8,182 bases of DNA from JBDIBB01 sp039812685 (GCA_039812685.1 JBDIBB010000165.1:1-8182), one strand, 5' to 3'; counted from the stretch's first letter, positions 1 to 6,413 are shown. Notes: generated by a model from the sequence alone, not told the origin. Numbers and translations are program-made.

Positions 1-63
1 TTCAGTCCACGGGCCCCGCCTCGCCGGCCCGCCGCCTCGGCGTCACAGGGATCCCCGGCGTCG

Positions 64-300
64 GTGATCGAGTTCTATCGCGAGGAGTTCCTGAAGCTGC
101 ACCAGTGCCTCGAGGCGCAGCGCGAGTACTTCTCCGAGGGCGCGATCAGCGAAATCGAGCGCGTGCTGCTCGACGTGCTCTCGTCGCTCGATCAGGTGTG
201 CTGCCGTCACGACGCCGAGTGCGTGGTGAGCGAACTCCTGAAGCGATTCGACGTGCTCGCGCGCCTCGCCACGTGGAGCGATCCCCGTCAAGTCCATTGA
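64..300 (+). CDS. Small helical protein of unknown function, 78 aa
   Basis: I do not recognise this protein and assign no function. It is mostly predicted alpha-helix, rich in Glu, Leu and Arg, with four cysteines at residues 15, 46, 47 and 53, three of them in the segment CCRHDAEC. There is no signal peptide or membrane segment. Codons end almost always in G or C, as in the neighbouring genes, which argues for real coding. The GTG start at 64 follows an AGGGA at 47-51 with a long 12-nt spacing. The frame stays open to the left edge of the window, so this could instead be the C-terminus of a longer protein, although the upstream part would be low-complexity Pro/Ala/Ser/Arg. The stop lies 4 nt before the glycerate kinase start, which suggests co-transcription and coupled translation. 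Confidence 0.58.
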   Translation: MIEFYREEFLKLHQCLEAQREYFSEGAISEIERVLLDVLSSLDQVCCRHDAECVVSELLKRFDVLARLATWSDPRQVH

Positions 301-304
301 ACCG

Positions 305-1666
305 GTGTCCCGGCCGGTGACCTCGTCGCTGCGCGAGGCGGCACTGGCCATCGGACGCGCCGGTGTCCGGGCGGCCGATCCGGCCGAACGCGTCGCCACC
401 GCTCTGGCCGATCGTGAGATCCGCGCGTGGATCGAACGTGCCGGCCAGCTCAGCGTGATCGCGGCCGGCAAGGCGTCGGTCGCCATGTGGACCGCGGCGT
501 CGGTGCGGGTGCCGCGTGTTCGCGACGCGCTGGTCATCGCGCCGGCATCGCGCCCGATGACCGTGGCCGCGCCGGCGCGCGTCGTGATCGGCGGTCATCC
601 AATTCCCACGGCGGGCAGCCAGGCCGCGGCGAGGGCCGCGCTCGACGTGGCGGCGCGGGTCGGCGAGGACGAAGCGCTGGTGCTGCTCGTCTCGGGCGGC
701 GCGTCGGCGTTGATGGCCGCGCCCGCCCGCGGCGTGTCGCTCGACGACAAGGCGGCGGTCACGCGCGTCCTGCTCGGCAGCGGCGCCGACATCGCCGCGA
801 TCAACACGGTACGGAAGCATCTGTCGGCGGTGAAGGGCGGCTGGCTGGCGCGCGCCGCGCGCGGGCGCTGCCTGACGCTTGCGCTGTCGGACGTGATCGG
901 TGATCACGAGGACGACCTGTCGATCATCGGATCGGGGCCGGGCGTTCCCGACAGGTCCACCTTCGACGAGGCCTGCCGGATCGTCGCGTCGCGAGGACTG
1001 CGGGAGGCGCTGCCGGCCAGCGTGCTGCGTCGGTTGAACGCCGAGGCGCGGGGCGGAGTCCGCGAGACGCCGAAGCCCGGCGACGAGGACATGCAGCGCG
1101 TCGTGGCACGCGTGATCGGCGGCCGGCGCGACGCGATGCGCGGTGCGGCGGCCGAGGCCAGGCGGCGTGGCTTCGCCGTGGAGGTCGTCGACGCGCCGCT
1201 CGTCGGTGAAGCGCGCGAGACGGCGGCGCGCTTCGTGGCGGGCGCTCTCCGGCGCGTCTCCGGCATGCGGGGCGCACGGCCGGCGTGCGTCATCGCCTCC
1301 GGCGAGACGACCGTCACTGTGACAGGCGGCGGTCGCGGCGGCCGCAACCAGGAGTTCGCGCTGGCGGCGGCCGGCGCCCTCGCTGTGCTGGATCATCCCG
1401 CCGTACTGCTCAGCCTGGCTACTGACGGCATCGACGGGCCGACGGATGCCGCCGGCGGGCTCGTGGATGAGGCGACGCTCGCGCGCGCCGCAGGTCTCGG
1501 CCTGTCGATCGATGGCGCGCTGGCCGACAACGACAGCTACACGTGCCTCCAGCGACTCGGCGACCTCGTCGTCACGGGGCCGACGGGGACCAACGTCGGG
1601 GATCTGGTGGTGCTCAATTCGGCACCGTCGCCTTCGCCTCCACCGGGAAATCGGGGTCGGGTGTAA
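305..1666 (+). CDS. Glycerate 2-kinase, type-2 (DUF4147/MOFRL) family, 453 aa
   Basis: A cytoplasmic kinase expected to phosphorylate D-glycerate with ATP to 2-phosphoglycerate, feeding glyoxylate, tartrate or serine-cycle carbon into glycolysis (family names gckA, ttuD). The N-terminal DUF4147 domain covers about residues 8-240: GKAS at 55-58 with the likely catalytic Lys56, GGHPIP at 96-101, LLVSGGASALM at 127-137, NTVRKHLSAVKGG at 167-179 and LSDVIGD at 194-200. The C-terminal MOFRL domain holds SGETTV at 332-337, the glycine-rich GGGRGGRNQE at 341-350, ATDGIDGPTDAAGG at 372-385 and TGTNVGDL at 427-434. The length is normal for the family. The GTG start at 305 lies 4 nt after the preceding stop and lacks a good Shine-Dalgarno, which fits translational coupling. 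The last residues and the TAA stop come from a palindromic repeat that begins at 1645, so the natural C-terminus has been altered. The family call is firm; the substrate is inferred from the family. Confidence 0.95.
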   Translation: MSRPVTSSLREAALAIGRAGVRAADPAERVATALADREIRAWIERAGQLSVIAAGKASVAMWTAASVRVPRVRDALVIAPASRPMTVAAPARVVIGGHPIPTAGSQAAARAALDVAARVGEDEALVLLVSGGASALMAAPARGVSLDDKAAVTRVLLGSGADIAAINTVRKHLSAVKGGWLARAARGRCLTLALSDVIGDHEDDLSIIGSGPGVPDRSTFDEACRIVASRGLREALPASVLRRLNAEARGGVRETPKPGDEDMQRVVARVIGGRRDAMRGAAAEARRRGFAVEVVDAPLVGEARETAARFVAGALRRVSGMRGARPACVIASGETTVTVTGGGRGGRNQEFALAAAGALAVLDHPAVLLSLATDGIDGPTDAAGGLVDEATLARAAGLGLSIDGALADNDSYTCLQRLGDLVVTGPTGTNVGDLVVLNSAPSPSPPPGNRGRV

Positions 1667-1770
1667 TTTCCGCTGGTCGCGGAAATCGGGGTCGAAGAAA
1701 TTGGAGAAATTGGGGTCGGGTGCATTTTCCGCTGTGCCTCCCGGAAAATACACCCGACCCCAATTTCTTC
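1645..1770. repeat. Cluster of REP-like palindromic repeat copies
   Basis: At least four copies of one motif, GAAATYGGGGTCG, usually followed by GGTGYAWTTTCCG, are packed into 126 nt. Copy A is at 1645-1673. Copy B at 1680-1694 is truncated after GGGGTCG. Copy C is at 1706-1731, and copy D at 1742-1767 is inverted. Copies C and D form a long hairpin listed separately; copies A and B can form a smaller one (1666-1673 with 1679-1686, 8 bp, 5-nt loop). The design resembles REP/REPIN elements mobilised in trans by Y1 (IS200-like, RAYT) transposases. No transposase gene lies in the window. Spread through the genome is inferred from its form and was not observed. Short ORFs crossing it on either strand are translations of the repeat and not genes. 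Confidence 0.8.
1706..1767. repeat. 26-bp inverted repeat forming a near-perfect hairpin
   Basis: The arms at 1706-1731 and 1742-1767 are complementary at 25 of 26 positions, with a single C/A mismatch (1723 against 1750) and a 10-nt loop at 1732-1741. It lies between the stop of the glycerate kinase gene and the start of rnr, 28 nt before the rnr ATG. A stem this strong should fold in RNA and could stop or pause transcription from the left, or protect the 3' end of the upstream transcript. The strand after the stem reads TTCC, not a run of T, so it is not a classical Rho-independent terminator. The pairing is seen directly; the transcriptional effect is inferred. Confidence 0.85.
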
Positions 1771-1784
1771 CGGCTCCGGGACGC

Positions 1785-1790
1785 TACACT
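1785..1790 (+). promoter_or_regulatory. Candidate -10 element of rnr (leaderless arrangement)
   Basis: TACACT matches the -10 consensus TATAAT at four of six positions, including the first T, the A and the last T. It ends 5 nt before the rnr ATG, so transcription would begin at or next to the start codon. No Shine-Dalgarno is seen between the hairpin and the ATG, which fits a leaderless mRNA. No -35 match is visible at 17-18 nt upstream, where the 3' arm of the hairpin lies. The call is weak by itself and is strengthened by the similar arrangement at selB. Confidence 0.4.
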
Positions 1791-1795
1791 TCAGC

Positions 1796-4123
1796 ATGCC
1801 TGCTACGCTGCTGGCCCGCATCCGCACGCATGTGAACCATCCGGCAACGTCCGACGAACTGGCTCGTCTGCTGCGCGTCCCGCGCGATCACCGCGCGGCG
1901 TTCCGCCGCCAGTTGCGACAACTGGTGGCGCAGGGCGACCTGGTCGAGACGCGCTTCGGACACTACGGCCTGGCCGAGCACATGGACGTCGTGACGGGGA
2001 GGCTGTCGATGTCGTCGGCCGGCTACGGGTTCGTGGAACCCGAGCGCGTCACGCCAGGCCGGACCAGCGACATCTACGTGGCCGGCCCCGACCTGAACGA
2101 GGCGATGCACGGCGACCGCGTCCTGGCGCGCGTCGAGCGCGAGGGTGCCGGCGGCCGGCCGGCGGGCCGGATCCTCCGCGTCATCGAGCGCGCGCAGCGC
2201 ACGGTCGTCGGACGCTTCGACGTGGACGCCAGCGGCCTGCGCTTCGTGGTCCCCTTCGACCGCCGCCTCACCATGGACATCGTCGTGCCGGCAGGCGATC
2301 AGCACGGGGCCGCCCCGGGCGAGATGGTCGTGGTGGAGATCACACGCTGGCCGACTGCCGCCCGCGGTCCGGTCGGCCGGGTGGTCGAAGTGCTCGGCAG
2401 CCTCGACACGCCGGGCGTCGATGTCCGGATCATCCTGCGGAAGCACGACATCCCCGACGCGCACGGCGACGCGGCGCTCGCCGAGGCCCGACGGCTCGGC
2501 AGAGAGGTGCGGCCGCGGGACCTGGCCGGGCGCATCGACTTCCGCGATCGCATCGTCGTCACGATCGACGGCGAGCACGCTCGCGACTTCGACGATGCGG
2601 TGTCGATCGAACGGCTGCCGAATGGCCATTGCCGGCTCGGGGTCCACATCGCCGACGTGGCGCACTACGTCGCCGAGGAGAGCGCGCTGGATCGGGAGGC
2701 GCGCGAGCGAGGCACCTCGGTCTACTTTCCCGACCGCGCCGTGCACATGTTCCCGGAAGATCTAGCGACCGGACTGTGCAGCCTGCGCCCGCACGTCGAC
2801 CGGCTGGTGCAGTCGTGCCTGATGGAGGTGGACGCACGCGGCGAGGTGGTGCACTACGAACTGCACGACGGCGTGATCAACAGCAGCGCACGCCTCACCT
2901 ACACGGAGGTGAACGCCATTCTCGCCGGCCGCGACGAGGCGACGCGGGCCAGCCACGCGGCGCTGGTGCCCGCCCTCGATCTGATGCACGAACTCTACGA
3001 GGCGCTCCACGCACGCCGGCATCGCCGTGGCGCGGTGGACTTCGATCTCCCCGAGCCCGAGATCGTGCTCGACGCCGCCGGGCTCGTGTCCGACATCGTC
3101 GCGTCGGAGCGCAACGTGGCCCACCGGCTCGTCGAGGAGTTCATGCTGCTGGCCAACGAGACGGTGGCGGCGCACCTCGAGGCGCGCGGGTGGCCCGCCG
3201 TCTACCGCGTGCACGAGCGGCCCGATCCACTGAAGGTCGCCGAACTGGAGTCGTTCATCGGCACACTCGGCTACAGCCTTGGCGCCGAGCCCGACGCCGT
3301 GCGCCCGAGGCACTTCCAACGGCTCGTCGAGCGCATCGCCGGCGCACCCGAAGAGCGACCCATCGCGTTCCTGATTCTGCGGACGATGCAGAAGGCCCGC
3401 TATGACGTGGTCAATCTCGGGCACTTCGGACTGGCCGCCGGTTGCTACACCCACTTCACGTCGCCCATCAGACGCTATCCCGACCTGCTGGTGCACCGCG
3501 CGCTGCGCGCGGAGCGGCAGCGCCCCCGGGCGCTGGACGAAGATGCGCGAGAGCAGCGCACCGGCGTGCTGCGAGACTGGGCGCGAATCGCCTCCGAGCG
3601 CGAACGCCGGGCCGACGAGGCCGAGCGCGAACTCCTCCAGTGGAAGAAGGTCCGCTTCATGAGCGGCAAGGTGGGCGAGACCTTCGACGGCTACGTGACG
3701 GGCGTGGCGGCCTTCGGGCTGTTCGTGACGCTGGCCGATCACTTCGTCGAGGGGATGGTGCACGTCTCGACGATGACCGATGATTACTACCGGTTCGCCG
3801 AACGGGCGCATGTGCTGATCGGCGAGAACACCGGACGGCGCTACCGGCTGGGAGATCGCGTGAGCGTGCGGGTGGCGCGCGTCGACTTCGAGCGGCGCCA
3901 GGTGGAGCTCGCCCTGGAAGACGTACTGCAGCGCCTGGGGCGCCGGCGCAGCGGCGGGCGTGAGGAGACGGTGCCTCACGCCCCGAAGGCTGCGCGGCGG
4001 CCCGACACGCGCGGCCACAAGGCGTCGTCGAAGGCCGCGGGCGGGCGGGCGAAGAAGTCGAGCTCGAGCCGGCCCGGCAAGCGCGAGCGCGCCGCGATGA
4101 AGCCGAAGGGCAGGAAGGGGTAG
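1796..4123 (+). CDS. rnr: Ribonuclease R (RNB-family 3'-5' exoribonuclease), 775 aa
   Basis: A processive hydrolytic 3'-5' exoribonuclease that degrades structured RNA, including mRNA decay intermediates, damaged rRNA and, in studied bacteria, trans-translation targets. Domain order is that of RNase R: a winged-helix N-terminus (about 1-60), cold-shock/OB segments (about 65-220, with GRLSMSSAGYGFV at 68-80), the RNB catalytic domain (about 245-575), an S1 domain (about 621-705) and a Lys/Arg-rich tail (about 715-775). The metal-binding aspartates are present at D258, D264, D266 and D267 in TIDGEHARDFDDAV; His261 replaces an Asp common there, which is not one of the catalytic four. Other family marks are GTSVYFP with Tyr310, NLGHFGLA around 540, and HFTSPIRRYPD at 553-563. 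The S1 domain and basic tail separate it from RNase II-like proteins. Length is close to the usual 750-820. The ATG at 1796 begins exactly at the winged helix. There is no clear ribosome binding site. Confidence 0.97.
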   Translation: MPATLLARIRTHVNHPATSDELARLLRVPRDHRAAFRRQLRQLVAQGDLVETRFGHYGLAEHMDVVTGRLSMSSAGYGFVEPERVTPGRTSDIYVAGPDLNEAMHGDRVLARVEREGAGGRPAGRILRVIERAQRTVVGRFDVDASGLRFVVPFDRRLTMDIVVPAGDQHGAAPGEMVVVEITRWPTAARGPVGRVVEVLGSLDTPGVDVRIILRKHDIPDAHGDAALAEARRLGREVRPRDLAGRIDFRDRIVVTIDGEHARDFDDAVSIERLPNGHCRLGVHIADVAHYVAEESALDREARERGTSVYFPDRAVHMFPEDLATGLCSLRPHVDRLVQSCLMEVDARGEVVHYELHDGVINSSARLTYTEVNAILAGRDEATRASHAALVPALDLMHELYEALHARRHRRGAVDFDLPEPEIVLDAAGLVSDIVASERNVAHRLVEEFMLLANETVAAHLEARGWPAVYRVHERPDPLKVAELESFIGTLGYSLGAEPDAVRPRHFQRLVERIAGAPEERPIAFLILRTMQKARYDVVNLGHFGLAAGCYTHFTSPIRRYPDLLVHRALRAERQRPRALDEDAREQRTGVLRDWARIASERERRADEAERELLQWKKVRFMSGKVGETFDGYVTGVAAFGLFVTLADHFVEGMVHVSTMTDDYYRFAERAHVLIGENTGRRYRLGDRVSVRVARVDFERRQVELALEDVLQRLGRRRSGGREETVPHAPKAARRPDTRGHKASSKAAGGRAKKSSSSRPGKRERAAMKPKGRKG

Positions 4124-4126
4124 GAA

Positions 4127-4140
4127 CCGGGCATGCCCGG
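4127..4140. repeat. 14-nt perfect palindrome just after rnr
   Basis: CCGGGCATGCCCGG equals its own reverse complement and begins 3 nt after the rnr stop. As RNA it could form a 5-bp GC stem with a 4-nt loop, a weak 3'-end hairpin without a T-run. As DNA it could be a site for a dimeric protein. The palindrome is certain; any role is unproven. Confidence 0.5.
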
Positions 4141-4153
4141 CCCATCTCCGACC

Positions 4154-4240
4154 GCCCCAGGCCCCAGGCCCCAGGCCCCAGGCCCCAGGCCCCAAGCCCC
4201 AAGCCCCAAGCCCCAAGCCCCAAGCCCCAAGCCCCAAGCC
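4154..4240. repeat. Heptanucleotide tandem repeat, 12 units, G-quadruplex-capable
   Basis: Five GCCCCAG units (4154-4188) run directly into seven GCCCCAA units (4189-4237), ending with a partial GCC at 4238-4240. The minus strand therefore carries twelve GGGG runs separated by uniform 3-nt loops (CTT or CCT), enough for up to three G-quadruplexes. The array fills most of the 129-nt gap between the rnr stop and the selB ATG and touches the selB -10-like box. Because the unit is 7 nt, reading frames through it are Pro/Gln/Ala- or Gly/Trp/Leu-rich artefacts. Such arrays can change copy number by slipped-strand pairing, which would shift spacing upstream of selB without touching its coding sequence. 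Confidence 0.93.
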
Positions 4241-4246
4241 TATAGT
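4241..4246 (+). promoter_or_regulatory. selB: Candidate -10 element of selB (leaderless arrangement)
   Basis: TATAGT matches TATAAT at five of six positions and is an AT-rich island in a very GC-rich region. It follows the heptamer array directly and lies 6 nt before the selB ATG at 4253. A start of transcription 6-8 nt downstream would fall on the ATG, giving a leaderless mRNA, consistent with the absence of any Shine-Dalgarno. The place of a -35 box is occupied by repeat units, which do not resemble TTGACA. Confidence 0.55.
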
Positions 4247-4252
4247 CATTCC

Positions 4253-6181
4253 ATGCCCCACCTCGTCATCGGCACGGCCGGCCACATCGATCACGGGAAG
4301 AGCGCGCTCGTGCGGGCGCTCACCAACTCCGATCCCGATCGGCTGAAGGAGGAGAAGGCCCGGGGCATCACCATCGACCTCGGCTTCGCGCACACCTCGG
4401 TGGACGGAATGGACCTCGCGTTGGTCGATGTGCCCGGCCACGAACGGTTCGTCAAGAACATGCTGGCGGGCGTCACCGGCATCGATGCGGTGATGCTCGT
4501 CGTGTCGGCCGAGGAGTCGGTCATGCCGCAGACGCGCGAGCACTTCGACATCTGCCGGCTGCTCGCGCTGCGAGAGGGGATCGTCGTGCTCACGAAGGCC
4601 GACCTCGTGGACCGCGACACGATCGAACTCGTGTCGCTCGAGGTGCGCGACCTGGTGGCCGGCACGTTCCTCGAGCGCGCGCCCATCATCGCGGCCTCGT
4701 CGCTGACGGGCCAGGGGCTCGACGAGGTGCGCGCCGCGCTGACGGACATCGCACGCCGGTTGCCCCCGCGCCGTGCGGGCGGCGTCACGCGCCTGCCGGT
4801 CGATCGCGTCTTCTCGGCCCGCGGCTTCGGCACGGTCGTCACCGGCACGCTCACCGGCGGCCACATCGGCGTGGACGATGAGCTGGTGCTGCTGCCGGGC
4901 GGACGCACGGTGAAGGTGCGAGGGCTGCAGGGGCACGGCGTCGCGCTCGTGTCGGCCGAGGCGTCGCAGCGCCTGGCGGTCAACCTCTCGGGGATCGACG
5001 CGGCCGAGATTGCGCGGGGCGCGACGCTGGCCGCGCCCGGGGCCTTCGTGCCCACGCGGATCCTCGATGCGTCGATCGACGTGCTGGAATCGGCCCGGCC
5101 GCTGAAGCACGGCGCGCGGGTGCGGTTCCACTTCGGCACGAGCGAGCTGCTCGGACGGGTGGCCTTGTCGGGGGTGACACGGAGCGCGACGGCGACCGCC
5201 GGCGACCCGGCGGCCCCCGAGGTTCCGCCGGGCGGTCGCGCCGACGTGCGCGTGCGACTCGAGGCGCCCGCGGTGGTCACGCGCGGCGACCACTTCATCC
5301 TGCGCGCCTACTCGCCGCCGTTGACGATTGCGGGTGGCGTGGTGCTGGATCCCGCTCCGCCGCGTGGCGCCATCCGCACGCCCGCCGGCCGGAAGCGGTT
5401 CGCCGCGATTGCCGCCGGCGATCCCGGGGCCTTCCTCCGGCAACTGCTCGCGGAGCGCGCCGGGCTTGGGCTGTCGATCGCCGGCCTGGTGCATCGCGCG
5501 GGGCTTGCGCCGGCCGCCGCGTCCGCGGCGCTCGACGCCCTGGTCCAACACGGTGAGGCGCGCCGCACGGGAACGCTCGTCGCCTCGGCGGCGGCGCTCG
5601 ACGTCCTCGGCGCCGCATTGCTCGAGGCCGTCGCCGAGCACCACCGGCAGCAGCCGCTGTCGGATGGGCTGCCGCGCGAGGAAGCCCGCACCCGCGTCTT
5701 CGCGCGCGCCGATCCGGCGGTGTTCGAGACGGTCGTCGACGACCTCGTCAGCCGGCGGAGGCTCTCGGGACGCGAGCGGCTGGCCCTGCCGGGCGTGCGG
5801 CCCGCGCTGTCCGAGGCCGAGCTCCGCGCGAGCCAGGCCATCGCCGATGGCCTCCAGCGGGCGGGACTGCTGCCGCCCGACGCCGTGTCGCTGGGCATCG
5901 AAGCTGGCGCCACGCGGGACGCCGCCGAGCGCAGCCTGGCGCTGCTCCTGCGGCAGAAGGTGCTGGTGAAGATCGATGCGCTCGTGTTCCACGCCTCGGC
6001 GCTCGAACGTCTCAAGGCCGAGGTGCGCGCCCTGAAGGGCACCCCCGAGGGCGCGGCGCTCGATGTCGCGGCCTTCAAGCAACGCTACGGGATGACCCGG
6101 AAGTATGCGATCCCGCTGCTGGAGTACCTGGATCGGGAACGCGTGACCCGACGGGCAGGAGAGAAGCGCGTGGTGATCTGA
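4253..6181 (+). CDS. selB: Selenocysteine-specific elongation factor SelB, 642 aa
   Basis: A GTPase that delivers selenocysteyl-tRNA(Sec) to ribosomes at UGA codons marked by a SECIS hairpin, replacing EF-Tu for this one tRNA. The G domain (about 1-175) has the P-loop GHIDHGKS at 10-17, GITIDLGFAH at 38-47 with the switch I Thr40, DVPGHE at 59-64 and TKAD at 114-117. EF-Tu-like domains II and III follow (about 178-370, with RVFSARGFGTVVTGTL at 185-200 and YSPPLTIAGGVVLDP at 353-367). The C-terminal part (about 375-642) is the winged-helix region that binds SECIS RNA, ending with the typical FKQRYGMTRKYAIPLLEYLD near 608-627. The length matches the family (E. coli 614). The ATG at 4253 is chosen because the G domain starts there. 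An in-frame ATG at 4133 would add 40 residues made almost wholly of repeat sequence. Neither selA nor selC is in the window. Confidence 0.97.
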   Translation: MPHLVIGTAGHIDHGKSALVRALTNSDPDRLKEEKARGITIDLGFAHTSVDGMDLALVDVPGHERFVKNMLAGVTGIDAVMLVVSAEESVMPQTREHFDICRLLALREGIVVLTKADLVDRDTIELVSLEVRDLVAGTFLERAPIIAASSLTGQGLDEVRAALTDIARRLPPRRAGGVTRLPVDRVFSARGFGTVVTGTLTGGHIGVDDELVLLPGGRTVKVRGLQGHGVALVSAEASQRLAVNLSGIDAAEIARGATLAAPGAFVPTRILDASIDVLESARPLKHGARVRFHFGTSELLGRVALSGVTRSATATAGDPAAPEVPPGGRADVRVRLEAPAVVTRGDHFILRAYSPPLTIAGGVVLDPAPPRGAIRTPAGRKRFAAIAAGDPGAFLRQLLAERAGLGLSIAGLVHRAGLAPAAASAALDALVQHGEARRTGTLVASAAALDVLGAALLEAVAEHHRQQPLSDGLPREEARTRVFARADPAVFETVVDDLVSRRRLSGRERLALPGVRPALSEAELRASQAIADGLQRAGLLPPDAVSLGIEAGATRDAAERSLALLLRQKVLVKIDALVFHASALERLKAEVRALKGTPEGAALDVAAFKQRYGMTRKYAIPLLEYLDRERVTRRAGEKRVVI

Positions 6182-6194
6182 GGAGGCGTTCCAC

Positions 6195-6215
6195 GCGCCG
6201 GCAGGACGACGGCGC
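6195..6215. terminator. Possible bidirectional hairpin between selB and tatA
   Basis: GCGCCG at 6195-6200 pairs with CGGCGC at 6210-6215 around a 9-nt loop, in the 33-nt gap between the convergent selB and tatA stops and touching the last base of the tatA stop. Convergent gene ends are a common place for shared terminators, but the stem is only 6 bp and has no T-run on either side, so this is a weak call. Confidence 0.25.
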
Positions 6216-6382
6216 TATGGATCCTGGTGGTCGTCGTTCTTCGACGCGTCACGGAAGTTGCGGATGCCCCGGCCGATGCCGCGGCCGATGTCAGGCAACC
6301 GGTTCGCCCCGAAGATCAGGATGATGATGAAGACGATCAGGACGAGTTCCGGCAAGCCGATCGGGCCCAGCAACGAGTACAT
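6215..6382 (-). CDS. tatA: Twin-arginine translocase subunit TatA/TatE, 55 aa
   Basis: The pore-forming or membrane-weakening subunit of the Tat system, which exports folded proteins with twin-arginine signals across the inner membrane. A short N-terminus leads to one transmembrane helix (about residues 12-24, LPELVLIVFIIILIFG), the conserved FGANRLPDIGRGIGRGI hinge and amphipathic helix (24-40), then a short charged tail. At 55 residues it is shorter than most TatA proteins (about 60-90) because the variable C-terminal tail is nearly absent; the functional core is complete. The ATG is supported by AAAGGGAG at 6390-6397, 7 nt upstream. A much longer open frame continues upstream on this strand, but it is antisense to the VWFA gene and is not coding. 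No tatC is nearby. TatB is less likely because of the short amphipathic region. Confidence 0.93.
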   Translation of the reverse strand: MYSLLGPIGLPELVLIVFIIILIFGANRLPDIGRGIGRGIRNFRDASKNDDHQDP

Positions 6383-6389
6383 CAGGCGA

Positions 6390-6413
6390 CTCCCTTTGAC
6401 CAGCCGGATTCTA
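6390..6413 (-). promoter_or_regulatory. tatA: tatA -10 box and ribosome binding site
   Basis: On the minus strand TAGAAT (6408-6413) matches TATAAT at five of six positions. It is followed by AAAGGGAG (6390-6397), a good Shine-Dalgarno 7 nt before the ATG. This predicts a 5' leader of roughly 15-20 nt. No -35 match is seen at 17 nt. The normal leadered design contrasts with the -10-like boxes placed right at the rnr and selB start codons. Confidence 0.6.

Noticed and set aside
146..1753. A 535-codon minus-strand frame opposite the glycerate kinase gene.
   Set aside because: It is Arg/His-rich without motifs, antisense to a clear enzyme and starts inside the palindromic repeat.
1543..3405. 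A 620-codon plus-strand frame overlapping the kinase end and rnr.
   Set aside because: It is out of frame with both genes, its N-terminal part is translated repeat sequence and the remainder is Arg/Pro-rich with no domain.
4154..4240. Regular short repeats considered as a CRISPR array.
   Set aside because: The 7-nt units are contiguous with no spacers and there are no cas genes.
4133..4252. A 40-residue N-terminal extension of SelB starting at ATG 4133.
   Set aside because: It is encoded by the heptamer array, whose unit is not a multiple of three, and SelB homologues begin at the G domain. The ATG also sits within the 14-nt palindrome, without a ribosome binding site.
2762..6082. A 1106-codon open frame on the minus strand across rnr and selB.
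   Set aside because: It is antisense to two genes with complete family motifs, passes through the heptamer array as Gly/Trp/Leu repeats and shows no recognisable domain. Long antisense frames are common when codons end in G or C.
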